A stretch of 64,000 nt of DNA from Mesocentrotus franciscanus (taxonomy: Eukaryota; Echinodermata; Echinoidea; Camarodonta; Strongylocentrotidae): positions 14,259,229 through 14,323,228 of the forward strand of contig CP137671.1 in the NCBI GenBank assembly GCA_037976565.1, read 5' to 3'. The notes below the pieces were generated by a model. That model worked only from the letters and a program-made list of their open reading frames with translations, did no database searches and was not told the DNA's origin. Below are positions 1-11,400 of this stretch, piece by piece; position 1 is the first letter of the stretch, and the number at the start of each line of letters is the position of its first letter. Both the position numbers and the translations under genes were made by a program.

Positions 1-149
1 TTTCCACATCATTTAGTACGACAATCAACTATGCTTTCGGGAACCTCAGCACAAACACTGATTGCGTGGTCGTCGTGGCAGCCGGAAACCAAGGTGCAGC
101 CACTAGCCAGGCTGATGCCTGTAACTACTCTCCGTCTGGATCACCTCAT
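1..149 (+). CDS. S8 protease copy A, exon with oxyanion Asn
   Basis: The exon is open at the window edge; the first two bases finish an Ile codon by comparison with copy B. It ends in SPSGSPH at a phase-0 donor, gtaaat, at 150. The AAGNQGA motif supplies the oxyanion-hole Asn of subtilases. Confidence 0.9.
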
Positions 150-3008
150 GTAAATATTCACCGATTCGAAGAGCTCAACGTGGAAGGGCGTACGAGCGGT
201 TAATCGTGCAGCGAGAAGGCGACTTGTTTGACTTGAAAACTGCGCCCTTTTTAAGTCGAGAAGATGATAAAGAATTTTTAACAAGCCATCTTCTCATCTT
301 CTCGTTTATTAAAAAGACATATTGGCGAGTTTTAACAAGTCACCTTCTCACCTTCTTTACTTAAACAAGGCGCCCTGCGTAGTTCAGTTATCTTCTCTCC
401 TTCTCGACTGAAACAAGGCCGTTTGCCGAGTTTTAACAAGTCACCCTCTCGACTTCTTGGCATTGAGAAGGAGCAATGGCGAGTTCAACAAGTCGCCTTC
501 TCGCTGCACATTTAAGCTTCCATTTAAGCTGTACGTTTAAGCCCCCCATTAATGGGGAAGGGAGGGCCTTCGAGGGGCATCGAGTACGCTTAATACTAGT
601 TTTAACTATTATGTCAACAACATGTTCCTGCTTTAGTTCCCGGACTACCTGGCACCAGTCTGATAACATAAAACAATGAATCATCTGTTGTTATGCTCTT
701 GGATGGCCCCCAGCCCTGGTGGACTAAGAACTACAGTGCTCCTATAAACCATAGAAAGAAAATCGGCCTATACAAGTCCTGTAGTCTATCGATGTTTTTT
801 GTTTGTTTGTTTTTTTCATTTTACATTTAGGATGCAACTTTTTTTTAACAATGAGTGCCCTTTCCCCCGGAAGATAAGTGCCCCCACTTCGTCTCTCACA
901 AGTAGCTATTCAAAAACGAGAAGTGCCATTTTTTACTAATGATTAGTACCCCTTCAGTTTCCTTTCAAATGAGTGCTGCTTCTCTGAAAAGTCGCTTTTC
1001 AAATAGGAGAAGTGTACCATTTTACTACTGTTAAGTCACCATTTTCCTTCCTAATGAGTTGTTCTCCTTTAAATCAAATTGAATTGGGCTTAGTGTCCCT
1101 TTTCAAATGTGATAGATCCCATTGTCGAATCTGGTAAAGGTTATCAAAAATTCACAGCAACTGCAAAGCACATTATCTAAAATTCAATCATGTTGCAAAG
1201 AGGCATTATTACAATAGGTGCTATGACCAGACATTTTTCTATCCCTACCCTTCCCCAAAGCAATATGTATCCCTAATTTAAAGCAAGTGAGAGAACTTTT
1301 TTGTTAAATTACTCCAAAGCCGAATTGCTACACTCGCTCGCATTTATAGTAGAGATGTTAAATGGGTACCCGGTAGGATGCGAAAGCCAATGTGGTTTGC
1401 TTAGCAATTTGAGCCTAGTAGCTCTTGTTGGAATGCTCCCCAGTGAGTGGAGAAAGTGCATACATTGTGTGCGGGCAAGCCAGAATCCGATGACCGGGGT
1501 AATAATGTAAAGCGCTTAGAAACTCGGACATTCCCGACGTATTAAGCGGTATATAAGCAAAAATATTATTATTATTAAATATTATAGTTAATTAATTTAA
1601 TTATGGAATTAATCTTAAATTTCCCGTTCTTATCACTTGATTCGCTCGCTCGCAAATAAAGTATTACCTTCATTTCAAACAACTGCAAAGTATGACGCGA
1701 AAACCGCTATCTTTAACCGCGTATGGAGAAAAGCAATAAAATATTGATGACCCTTGGAAATATATTAACTAGAATTTAGGGATACACATGTATACAAATG
1801 CCTCAAAATTGTATTTGTCCGCCTAGCGGTTACACATTGTCGGTACCCCATCTTCCCTCCAGTGTTTCTGCTACCCCTCCCCCTTTGAAAGACGCTTCGC
1901 CACCCCTGTGGAATACTTATTTTGTGCACATTGCTTCTTACTCTTAGGTTATCACGGTCGGAGGGTCGAGATTCCGTGGCGGTGGCAAGACGGACGATCG
2001 TATTGGAACCTCCAATTACGGTCCTTGTGTCGACATCTACGCCCCAGCAAGAAATATCGACCTCGCTGCCCCTGCCCAGGGCAGTAATTCCAACTACCTA
2101 AGATCATCCGGCACCTCCTTTGCAACACCTGCGGTGGCAGGTAAGAAAATCAATAATAATAATTATGATAATTATAATAATAATAATAATAATATCAATA
2201 ACAATAATGATATTAATAATAATAATGATAATAATAATAGTAATAATAACGATAATAATCATTATAATAATAATAATTATAATATTAATTATAATAATAA
2301 TAAAGAGTAAAATAATAGGGGGAGGGGTTGCAGTTGGGTGTTAGGTTAGAGTTATGATTACACCTAACCCTAAAAACCTTCAAATGTTTGGTCCAGGGTT
2401 GAAGTTATGAATTCGGTTAGTGTGGGTAATTGAAGGTAAAGCAATGTCCTCGGATTAGTACAGTAACAAATGATTTTTGTCACAGAAAGAATCTAATTTT
2501 GATGCTTAGTATAGGTGTAAGTAGATGATTGCAAGTAGAGGTGTCGTGGCATACGTCGTCTGACAATAGTTCACATGGTTTGCAGTTCTACATTTGCCAC
2601 TGGCCATCCAGGGGTTAAATGGGTACCGGTAGAAGTAATTCCTCGAATGCTGTGAGCATCGAGAACCGTAACTTATAGCAGAGCCGGGGTAATATTGGAG
2701 TGCCTTGAGCACCTTGCGTGGTTGACATGTGTGCTATAACATATATAATACAATTATTACTATTATTATAATTATAATTATTATTATTATATCTTTAACG
2801 GTTGGTGTACCTAGGTGCTGCGGCCATGATTCTGTCCACCACTAGCCTGTCACCTACTGGAAGTAAGACAATGACCGATCTCGTCCTGGCCATCCTTGTT
2901 GCGACAAGTTCCAAGGACAAGCTAATGAGTCTTCCAGCGAGCAACGCCGCGACTTTACCTTCCAATAACCGCCTTCTAAACGTTGCCAGCGATACTTTCT
3001 ACGCGTAA
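1..3008 (+). CDS. S8 (subtilisin/proteinase K-like) serine protease, copy A, 3' part
   Basis: This is the 3' end of a secreted-type subtilisin-family endopeptidase whose 5' exons lie left of the window. Coding exons are <1-149, 1948-2140 and 2815-3008, with introns 150-1947 and 2141-2814; all junctions are GT/AG. The first exon carries the oxyanion-hole Asn in VVVVAAGNQGA, the second the nucleophile Ser in SGTSFATPAVAG, and the last ends at the TAA stop. Against copy B I see three amino-acid changes (Ser/Thr in NLSTNTD, Gln/Met in SQADAC, Ile/Leu in DDRIGTS) and otherwise silent differences, so this copy looks functional as far as it is visible. The Asp and His exons are not in the window. 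The family assignment is firm; substrate and tissue are unknown. Confidence 0.9.
150..1947 (+). other. intron of protease copy A
   Basis: This is a 1798-bp intron, equal in length to its counterpart in copy B (28837-30634). At about 200-520 it holds a degenerate tandem repeat built on AACAAGTCRCCTTCTC with GAGAAG-type purine runs. At about 860-1080 it holds a second degenerate repeat of AGTGCC/GAGAAG blocks. A SINE tail lies at 1357-1577. No coding signal is seen. Confidence 0.75.
1357..1577 (+). repeat. SINE-2 copy (A), core and AT-rich tail
   Basis: This matches 30047-30266 and 52113-52338. It starts with the core GTTAAATGGGTACCCGGTAG, contains ATGACCGGGGTAATAATGTA and AAGCGCTTAGAAACTCGG, and ends in a (TTA)n run. 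The core resembles that of the SINE-1 copies, but the head is missing. The short reading frame across it is not a gene. Confidence 0.7.
1948..2140 (+). CDS. S8 protease copy A, exon with catalytic Ser
   Basis: This is a 193-bp exon from acceptor ctcttag to donor gtaaga (phase 1). It starts with VITVGGSRFRGGG and ends with the nucleophile motif SGTSFATPAVAG. It corresponds to 30635-30827. Confidence 0.93.
2141..2814 (+). other. intron of copy A with (TAA)n microsatellite
   Basis: From about 2145 to 2310 the intron is a nearly pure (TAA/TGA)n run beginning a few bases after the donor. The run is slightly longer than in copy B. A third SINE-like core (GGTTAAATGGGTACCGGTAG) lies at about 2613-2752. 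Confidence 0.8.
2815..3008 (+). CDS. S8 protease copy A, terminal exon
   Basis: This is a 194-bp exon after the acceptor acctag. It encodes GAAAMILSTTSLSPTGSKTM at its start, finishing the helix behind the active Ser, and ends NVASDTFYA plus TAA. Its protein sequence is identical to the terminal exon of copy B. Confidence 0.9.
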
Positions 3009-4940
3009 ACCCCGGTTGGCGTAATTATTAATGACAATGTACCGTGGTGATTGACATTGTCAATATCATTGTCATTGCCGCTGACATTGTCATTGTCAAC
3101 ATACAGTAATGGCTGTAATTTGCATTATCATTGTCTTTGTCATTGACCTTGTCATTGGAACCCTGTGAAAGACAACATAACATTTTAATTGATTTATCGC
3201 TGATTAGAAAATTGATGATGTAATATTGGTGACGGTATCGAATGCTTCTATCTTCTATTTAGATCAAGATTTCGTTTTATTTTCTCGACATTATTGGTTG
3301 TTAGTTTTCGCTCCTTGCTAGGACTTTTTTAACTTACCTTTCTTCTCATGCCCACCTAATGCCATTTATATTTTAACCACCGTGCATGAAAATTGTAAAA
3401 TGCCACACAGTTTTGAGTATAAAGTACATATACAATACATATGTGAGTAAGGTCGACAGTAGCAATCCATTGCTTGTTCCTTTAGACGACCAAAGCTAGG
3501 AAAGGGTTAAGTTCGTCATGATATCGCAAATTCTTACATTAAACAAAATACTTTATCATATTTTTAAAAATTATTCGGTCCCAGGTCGGCCTCGTCTGGG
3601 GCTGAAGCGCTGCATTAATACAACATAGAAAAGTAATACAATGAATTGTCTCAGTAACAAATGGGTAACGATAAATTTAAGAGGCTCTTGCTTGTTCACC
3701 ATTAGAGGTACACTGGTTACAACGCTCGCAGTTTCCTTTGACCAATTTAAGAAGACTTCGTTCAACTAAACGTTAAAAGTACAATTGGTCAGGGCGGGGG
3801 GGGGTAGGAGGTCGGTGACGCTTGAGCATTTCTGTTATTCACAGGATCATTTAAAAGTATCTTCATTTCTAGAATGGAGCATTTTTTATTAGCTATTTCT
3901 TTCTTCGCAACCAACAATCCTCAATTCCTTCAAAACAAAATTAAAAACTTACCTCTTCTGTTAATAACATTAAAGCGCATTTGAACATATATATGGAAAA
4001 TGCACTATATAAATACACTTTTTTTTTTAAAGAAGATATCAACTGGATTGAGTTAGATCATTCACTGGGAGTTCGCTTTTACCACTCAGGGAATATAAGC
4101 CCTTATAGTACACCCCATCATGTACAAGTTAGATAAAGATTATGTATTGTGTTTATTATTCAGTGTTTATTATCAAGATTGCTTAACATTCTGTCCCATT
4201 TTCTTTACCGTGTATTCTAAATATTGAATTTGAAATATGAAATGATGATAATAAACGAATGGTGTTGTTAGTAAGCATATATTATATGTTTCTCTGTTTT
4301 TTAGTTTCTTGTTCTGAGTTAATCAAAGTGCAACCCATCAAGATCCTTGAATAGATTTTTTTTAAAGAGTCCTGATATTAACGGATTCCAAAAGGGTTGT
4401 AAGGAGATGGAGAGATATATATACATATATATATATTTCAAGGGACTTGGTAACATTGTTCAGATGAGAGACAATTGTGCTAAGGTAGTGACTTCAATGC
4501 TAGATGTACAATTAAAGATAATCTGACAGTTTGAGTGAAAACGGACCATTATTAATGATACAAATTGGGAAAAATGATCTTATCGATTACTTAATTCTCC
4601 CAACTGTAATATTACAATTTAATTACATTTTAGGTGAATGTATTCGTAACAAAGCTATAAATTGGCTCTATATACCATTCCAGGCATTTAAGTGCTGAAA
4701 GTTTTTTTTAAATCCTGTCTTATGTCTTATTTCCATTGAAAAACGGTTGGGAGAATTTACTGTTAGAGGGTGTTGACCAGTGACTCCTTAAAAAACAATA
4801 AATATCTTTGTGATTTGAGAATTTTTTAAGGATTTTTTGCATGCTAGAGGGTTAGTACAGTAGAAGGAATATAATAAGTAACATTTCATACAAAAAATAC
4901 GCAGTTTTTTTCATCAACCTTCAACAATGTTACAGAGTCA
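3009..4940. other. 3' flank of protease copy A
   Basis: This is AT-rich, non-coding sequence matching 31690-32197 plus 39844-41585. Just after the stop codon (3040-3160) there is a short degenerate repeat of TGACATTGTCATTG. No clear AATAAA signal was found close to the stop, and no gene is seen. Confidence 0.6.
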
Positions 4941-4944
4941 CTTT

Positions 4945-5228
4945 AGAGAGGAAGAGAGAGAGGGGAGAATGAGAGAGAGAGAGATGAAGAGATGGAGACG
5001 GAATCAAAGAGACATACACAGAGGGAGGGATAAATATAAAGAGATATATATAGAAAAATAGAAAGACATAGAGGCTTACATACACACACATGGAGGAGAC
5101 AGAGATAGAAAAAAATAAGAGAGAGAGAGGGGGAGACATAAGAGAGAGGGAGATATATATATATATATAGACGTAAGAGAGGGATGAAAGAGAGAGAGAC
5201 ATTAGAGAGAGAGAGAAATAAGAGAGCT
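4945..5228. repeat. (GA)n-rich microsatellite, copy A
   Basis: The tract is GAGAGA-rich, interrupted by ATATAT and ACACAC blocks. The copy B counterpart is at about 41585-41850 with different run lengths. Leu/Ser/Tyr-rich reading frames on the minus strand come from the repeat only. Confidence 0.85.
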
Positions 5229-5290
5229 GTCTGTTTTCCCATGGTAAAATCTTTCACCATTCAGTTAAAAGAAATCGCTGATGTCGAAAA

Positions 5291-6315
5291 ACGTATCAGG
5301 ACAATTACCCCCTGGGCAATCACCCCCGGAAAATTACTCCCGGAAAACTACCCCTAAGGACAATTACCCCTGAAATTTACCCCGGAGAATTACTCCCGAG
5401 GACAATTACCCCCAGGACAATTACCCCGGAAAATTACCCCGGAGAATTACCCCGAGGACAATTACCCCCAGGACAATTACCCCGGAAAATTACCCCGGAG
5501 AATTACCCCGAGGACAATTACCCCGGAAAATTACCCCGGAGAATAACCCCCGAGGACAACTACCCCCGAGGACAATTACCCCCCGAGGACAACTACCCCT
5601 GATTACAACATTATGTTTTACCATTTTGGAAATGTCTTGTCCTTTTTTCTTGCTCGTTCACTAAATCGAGAAAAAAATGTGCCCATACGTGTGTACATAG
5701 CTCTTGACGAGTGCCAGAGTGATGCAAAATAAATAGTTTGTGAAGAATTTAAGATTGGGCGAAACTTTTCATTTCTTAAGAGGGCACTGTGTCTAACAAA
5801 AATTTGAAATAACGCTGCTCTAGAGAAATCCTTCAGAAAACAGCAACCACAGTGGTGTTGCATACATTATAGTTAAAGAAAATGTGTAGTAATGAGGAAC
5901 ATCACGCGCAAGTATTTGAACGAATGTGGGTTCATGCACGGGATTTTATGGGCTCGTAGCCTTCACAGCATCTCTCAATGTGTCAAATCGTCTTTTGCTA
6001 TTGAATCCTGATTGTCTTCGGGGTAGTTGTCCTCAGTTGCCCATGGGGGCGGGTAATTGTCCTCGGGGGTAATTCCTCAGGGTAGTTTTCCGGGGTAATT
6101 GTCCTTGGGGTAGTTGTCCTCGGGGTAGTTGTCCTCGGGGGTAGTTTTCCGGGGTAATTGTCCTTGGGGGTAATTGTCCTTGGGGGTAGTTGTCCTCGGG
6201 GGTAATTTTCCTCGGGGTAATTCTCCGGGGTAATTTTCCGGGGTAATTGTCCTTGGGGGTAGTTTTCCGGGGTAATTTTCCGGGGTGATTGCCCAGGGGT
6301 AATTGTCCTAGAACC
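5291..6315. mobile_element. iteron foldback DNA element, family 1
   Basis: This is a 1025-bp insertion absent from copy B. It is flanked by the 8-bp direct repeat GTCGAAAA (5283-5290 and 6316-6323); copy B has one GTCGAAAA at the empty site. The ends are inverted copies starting TATCAGGACAATTACCCC on the left and TTCTAGGACAATTACCCC on the right. Each about 300-bp arm is an array of GGACAATTACCCC / GGAAAATTACCCC / GGAGAATTACCCC iterons. The roughly 400-bp centre (about 5600-6005) has no transposase frame. The size and TSD length fit a non-autonomous element moved by a hAT- or other 8-bp-TSD transposase, which is inferred. Confidence 0.85.
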
Positions 6316-6377
6316 GTCGAAAATGTTAATGTCATTCACGTCGTTTTTTCTTGAGCGATTGTGACTGTGTTGTGTAT

Positions 6378-6402
6378 GCGTGTGCGCGCGTGTGTGTGTG
6401 AT
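6378..6402. repeat. (TG)n run
   Basis: A short TG/CG alternating run; the copy B counterpart at about 41976-42012 is a longer, purer TG run. Confidence 0.7.
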
Positions 6403-6694
6403 TGTGTAATTTTTCAAATTATTTAAATTTTTCACATTTGTATATCTATTTACAAGAGGGTTGTTGTTGTTTGACATTTGTCAAATTTCTTTCATTGTAT
6501 TTTAAACAATTGTTCCGAGTCTTATGCATGCATTCAATCTTGAAGCTAGGGTCCAACTGAATCAAGCGGCTTGTCCTCTGCCCCCGGTACAAATTAATAA
6601 AGGTTAAATATTCGTCAAACTGTCTGTCAATTAAATCTGGTCTCGCCGAAACTACTGGCCCGTAGTTTCCGTGGTTAAGATCATGTTGATCATG

Positions 6695-6699
<5 letters not shown>

Positions 6700-6726
<27 letters not shown>
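6700..6726. repeat. (AT)n run
   Basis: A short (AT)n run; it is expanded in copy B at about 42750-42789. Confidence 0.8.
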
Positions 6727-6729
<3 letters not shown>

Positions 6730-6858
6730 TACTCTATTTTTTCAATGGTTTTAACATTTATATCATATAAAACTAGTTATATCAGAAACAAATCATACAG
6801 ACGCGTTAAAACCAAAGAAAGAAAATAAATAAACCTGAAAAACAGAAGGGGTTGATAG

Positions 6859-8076
6859 TTATGACATCCTATCCCAACGGCCAGTTGCTCGTTTGACCTC
6901 CACCACGCCTGTATTGATCAGATCCGTGGAGGAGCCGAATGCCCGCTTCACATGTTCGTGGAACGTGTGATCCAGATCCAGAATAATACAATCATTAATC
7001 TTTAGTTTGACTTCTTTTATTCCCCGTCTACCAAATAGGACCATTCTTGACTTTGAATACGAGACATACACTTCCCATCTTTATCCCAGTTTTCTATCTC
7101 TTTAAACGCCGATTGAACTTTATTTCGTTCGAATTTTAACGTTGGCCGTTTTGTTCCAAAACACAGGATCCTCCAACATAAATGTAAATAGCAGTGGACT
7201 GATTACACTTCCATGTACTGCCTTTCTCTTTGACAGTGTCCCGTCTACTCTAACTTGAGCAGTTCTATGGCTGAAAATCGCTTCGACCCATTTAAAAATG
7301 TTTCCTCTCAAACCTGCTTCGTACATTTTATATATAATTCCTTTTCTCCATAGTACATCGTATGCTTTCTCTAAGTCTAGGAAGACCACCATTGTATACT
7401 TTTTTACTTAACAAGGCCTTATGAATAACGGTCTTTAATCTAATGATTTGGTCCATTGTGCTCCTTTCTTTTCGGAAACCCGATTGTAACGGGGTAATAA
7501 CATCATTTTTTTCAATAAACCATGGTTTTAACCATCTTCTCCATAAGATTACAGAGTACTGGAGATAGTGAGATATGTCTATATGATGAAGATCTGTTCC
7601 CGCTTTTAAAACTGGAATTAGAATGGCTTGTAATCATTGTCCAGGCAGGACGAAACTGTCCCAGATCCCATTAAACAAAATCGACAAGATAATGGAAAGC
7701 GATATCTGGCAACTGTCCAATCGGTATGGATATGTTCAGTCCTGCCCGGGCGTTGAATCCTTCATCTCAGTTATACTCTTTTCCAACTCAGTTACTGTAA
7801 AATATTTATTTAATACATTTTCACCGTCTTGACTTAAATCAAGCTTATCTATAACTTCCTGTTCAAATTCGTTCCTTCTATCATAATCATCTCCACTCAA
7901 CGATGAGCCGGCACTACAAAAAAAAACTTCCAGAAAAGTGTTTGCTTTGTCAAGCGCATTTATAATGGGGAGACTCTGAGCTAGTAATATCACGTGGATG
8001 GCCATTCCTTTAACATTCTCCCATACCGTACTTATATCCGTGGTACGAGATAATTTAGTACAGTATTGATGCCAGT
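6859..8076 (-). pseudogene. Jockey/I-like LINE reverse transcriptase relic, copy A
   Basis: On the minus strand, pre-RT sequence (about 7736-8076, with DWHQYCTKLSRTTD) leads into RT fingers/palm (7120-7560, with MVVFLDLEKAYDVLWRKG and GSVISPLLFTF). It then jumps to thumb-like sequence (6859-7130, with YVSYSKSRMVLFGRRG). The stretch that should hold the YADD catalytic box is missing, and frames are broken. The same deletion is present in copy B (42834-44100), so the element was dead before the duplication. Its upstream part survives only in copy B. Clade is inferred from motif style. Confidence 0.75.
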
Positions 8077-8259
8077 CAGGCGCGCCGGAAGCAGGTTGGG
8101 ATGGGGGCGCAAACATTCCAGGGGGGTCACCTTTCAGGGGCAGTGGCGTAATGAGCAAAAACGTTTGGGGGCAGAAGAAAAATCTGCATCACCACACTCT
8201 TACATGTTACAAGAGGCCCCGCGGAACAGTACAGCATAGCGAGTGTAAATTGGCGTGGG

Positions 8260-8545
8260 GTCCGAGTTGGAGCCCCGGCGGGGGTCAATGGGTGGAGCCC
8301 CCGGAGGCTCAGGTTTATAAGGCATTAAATTACGGTCAGATGAGCATCCGGGGGCCCGCCTTAGTGCCCTTGGTGGGGTCCAGGGGACAGAGCCCCCGGA
8401 AGCTCAGGGGTTTTAGGTATTTAATTACGGTCAGATGAGCATCCAGGGGGCCGCCTTAGGGCCCTTGGTGGGGTCCAGGGGACAGAGCCCCCGTAAGCTC
8501 AGGGGTTTAGGCCTTCTAATTACGTCAGATGAGCATATTTGATAC
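8260..8545. repeat. 97-bp minisatellite, copy A
   Basis: GC-rich units contain CAGATGAGCATCC, then CCGCCTTAG, CCCTTGGTGGGGTCCAG, GAGCCCCC and AAGCTCAGGGG. Unit starts are near 8337, 8434 and 8525, with a degenerate partial before them. Copy B (about 44255-44770) has one or two more units. Confidence 0.8.
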
Positions 8546-8973
8546 CTCATTTGGTACACTGGCAGGTCACTCATTCTTTCTTTCCTCTTTCTTTCTTTTT
8601 TCTCCTTAACATACTTTTTCAAAAAATTGAGGGGGGCTCGAGTCCCCGATTCCCACCGTTCTGCAGGCCCTGACATGAAGGCTTCTAAATAAGCATAATT
8701 TTTGCCTGACTGTAAATTTGGGAATTGGGGAATTTTGAAATTTCCAAGAAACGCAAGGTGTGATTTACCAAAAAAATTGAGAAAAAAATCTTGGAAAATC
8801 ATGTCATTTCAACAACATTTGTAAATCACTGGTATCGAATTAGAAATAAACCACGTTTGAATTTCATTTGGGAGGTAACTGCCCCCCCCCCCACCCCCCC
8901 CTCCAATCAGTATGCCAGTGTTTAGGGGCTCATGTCTTCTCACCCCTTTAATAAAAAACACACACGCTTTCCC

Positions 8974-9802
8974 GGCTCGGTGTAAAAATGTCAGAGGTAA
9001 AAATGTCAGAGGTAAAAATGTCAGAGGTAAAAATGTCAGAGGTAAAAATATCAAAACAAAAGCATGTTACAGGTTGAATATTGGTAATGGTTGTTTATTA
9101 GGCTTATCGAAAAAGAATTACGAAGGATTCTCTGCAGTCATTATTTCAGCGCTGCTTTATTTTCTTCTTTCTTTAACTTTTATTTACCTTTCGGCCCAAA
9201 TTTTTACTTTTTGCCAGATTATTGCCGAGGGGTTTATGGTTTGTTGTAACTATTTGTATACAACTCATGATATATATTGACCTGTTTCGTTTTGTTTGTT
9301 TTGAAATAAATCCAAGTTTTATTTGTAAACACTAGCATTGGCGGATCCAGGGGGGGGGTAATATGATTTACGGTTGTTCCCACGATATCGGCGGAAGATT
9401 TCCAAACAAAATAACTCGCGCGTACATTACAAGCGGCCGAGTGTATCATTTACAAGCGTGTCACTTACAACGCTTGCACGATCGAAGTACGCGCTGAGCG
9501 GGGAAACAGCAGAAATTCATGAACTATTGTGGATTTGTAAAGTTAAAATTTACGTATTTTTCGCGACACGAAAGGATGAACGCGCTCATGTCATGAATAT
9601 TCACTAGCAAACAAGCCAATCACAGAACCTGTCTCATGAAAATGCCTCTGTGTAGAAAATGGATGGGAAAAAAATGGGTCAGACTGAAGTGTGTCAGGTA
9701 GGTCAGAAGAAGTAGTACAGTAAATGGAAACACCCCATTTTTGTTGTACTTTTGACATTATCACCTCTGACATTTTTACCTCTATCATTATTACCCTGTC
9801 CC
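8974..9802. mobile_element. iteron-ended DNA element, family 2
   Basis: This is an 829-bp insertion absent from copy B. Flanking repeats are GCTTTCCC at 8966-8973 and 9803-9810; copy B reads straight through a single GCTTTCCC. The left end has about five 15-bp units of GTAAAAATGTCAGAG. The right end has about three inverted units (TGACATTTTTACCTC). The interior at about 9400-9760 matches the reverse complement of about 47690-47970, so a second member exists in the window. No transposase frame is seen. Confidence 0.85.
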
Positions 9803-10109
9803 GCTTTCCCATCCTCTCACAATATTTCCACGATATGCGCGTATCGCTATTATAAAATCCTCCTTTGATAAATATAGGGGCATGCGGAATGTTTAGGAAA
9901 TAGATTTCTTGTTAACTTTCCTTTGAATAGAATATAATTTTTATGTGATTCAATTCAGGTTTTATTATATTTTATTTTCTTTTTGGTTAAAAAATACAAA
10001 CCATTTTTACTCCTTTACTGCTGATTGTTTTTTTTTTTTTTTTTTTTTTTGGGGGCTTTGGGGGGGGGAATATTTGTGGGGCCCACAAAATAATGTTTGG
10101 ATCTATGGA

Positions 10110-11090
10110 TTGAAATTGCATAATTACATATGATTGAGTATTACTGCAGGGCCCGTAGAAAGAGCAGTATTAGCCTAATAGGCTAACATTGGTAAATAAG
10201 ACGCAATTATTCTGTTTAATTATCAGTTATTCCCTTCTCTTGTCCATTTGCCCTTGAAACATTTTCCCGAAGAGATTTTAGTATATTATATTGAACATTC
10301 TTAACCTTATAAACTTGCCTTTCATAGCAATAGAGACCCCATTCTATTGCTATTGAAATTAATGCATTAAGAAAGGTGACTAATTGGATCAAAGCGAACA
10401 AACTCTCATTAAACTTAGAAAAACTAATTACATGCTCTTCAGTAACTCCATTAAAGTTCTTCCAGGTGATATAATCTTTGACTTGTAGGACCAGGGGCGG
10501 ATCCAGCCGGCGGCAAGAGGGGGCCCAATTCGTGAGAAAATATAAAGCGGCGACTCAGCAAGCCGGCAAATCATAAGTCTGGGGGGGGGGCGGGGGTAAA
10601 AGCACTATTTATTTTTGTTTTGCCCATTTCGGAAAAAAAATATTTGGCGGCGAATCAGCCAGCCGGCGAATAAGCGGGGTGGGTTTTTTTTTTTTCAAGG
10701 TAAAATTAACGTTGCCATTTTTATTTTTTCACCAGTTCACCAAAAAAACAACACTATCAAACAAAAAGGTTCAATAATTTAGATTAACAGTTTGATATAC
10801 TAGTAGATAATCAAGGTTCGTATTTTCGTTCGGGCAAACAAAACATACACACAATAATTAAGTATCTAAGTGAGCGAACAACTCTCTCAGAGTCTCAGAC
10901 GTCAATAATTAACATGAAAATAACAGTGATCACTGGATAAAATAATCAACGGGTGCATCCCAAGGGAGTATGAAACCAACATCGAGGTTAATCACCGTTA
11001 CGATCAAAAATTAATACACAAATATAATCAATCATACAAAAAAAAAAGATAAATTAATCGAACCAAATCAGCATCAACGACGAGTTCAGG
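10110..11090. other. spacer between protease copies, segment a
   Basis: The first roughly 190 bases are homologous to 57905-58085 (shared AAATAAGACGCAATTATTCT). At 10494 there is CAGGGGCGGATCCAGCCGG, which looks like one end of a TIR element of the kind at 37741-37995, but no matching right end was found. No gene is seen. Confidence 0.55.
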
Positions 11091-11400
11091 AAAGGACGAT
11101 GCTGACAATGATGAAAACGATGATGATGGCGATGATGACAGCGATGATGAAGAAGACGAAGACGGCGATGATGAGGAGGACGATGATGAAGACGGCGAAG
11201 CTGACGAAGACGATGACGGCGACGATGTGGTTGGAGATGGTGTCGTTGATGATGGTGATGAGACAGTCAATAGACGAACACAGCGATGACGTGGATGACG
11301 ATGAATATGATATTGGTGAGGTGATGACGAAGACGATAATCAACGTGTCAACACAACACAACTGATGATGGAGAGGTGATGACGATGACGATAATCAGCG
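11057..11400 (+). repeat. (GAY)n trinucleotide tract
   Basis: A GAT/GAC/GAA-rich tract. One + frame reads an Asp/Glu-rich peptide of about 75 residues from 11057 to about 11290, but without a Met start or splice support. A Met-rich frame and Ser-rich minus frames are also open, as expected of a triplet repeat. Treated as microsatellite. Confidence 0.65.

Larger units (their letters stand above)
1..10065 (+). repeat. tandem segmental duplication, copy A
   Basis: Bases 1-10065 align in order with 28688-46290. The sizes differ because the 7646-bp TIR element and a further 855-bp element are present only in B, while the elements at 5291-6315 and 8974-9802 are present only in A. Identity is very high across the protease exons and introns and drops just after the stop codon. 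Collinearity ends in a (T)n(G)n run at about 10030-10075. Confidence 0.9.
8077..10075. mobile_element. left part of GC-rich-ended TIR element, copy A
   Basis: The left end CAGGCGCGCCGGAAGCAGG begins immediately after GATGCCAGT, inside the LINE relic, as in copy B (44101-46351). In copy A the right end has been lost where homology stops in the T/G run near 10030-10075. It contains a 97-bp minisatellite and the nested 829-bp element. Confidence 0.65.

Noticed and set aside
4930..5260. Leu/Ser-rich minus frames resembling membrane proteins
   Set aside because: They are produced by the (GA)n/(TA)n microsatellite, and the counterpart frames in copy B differ with repeat length.
5998..6477. 159-residue minus frame rich in Pro, Thr and Asn (and a 100-residue frame overlapping it)
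   Set aside because: It is the translation of the ACCCC iteron array of the foldback element. Several frames are open because the unit lacks stops, and it is absent from copy B.
11057..11290. Acidic Asp/Glu-rich reading frame that could be an exon
   Set aside because: It is a triplet repeat with several open frames, no start codon and no convincing splice sites.
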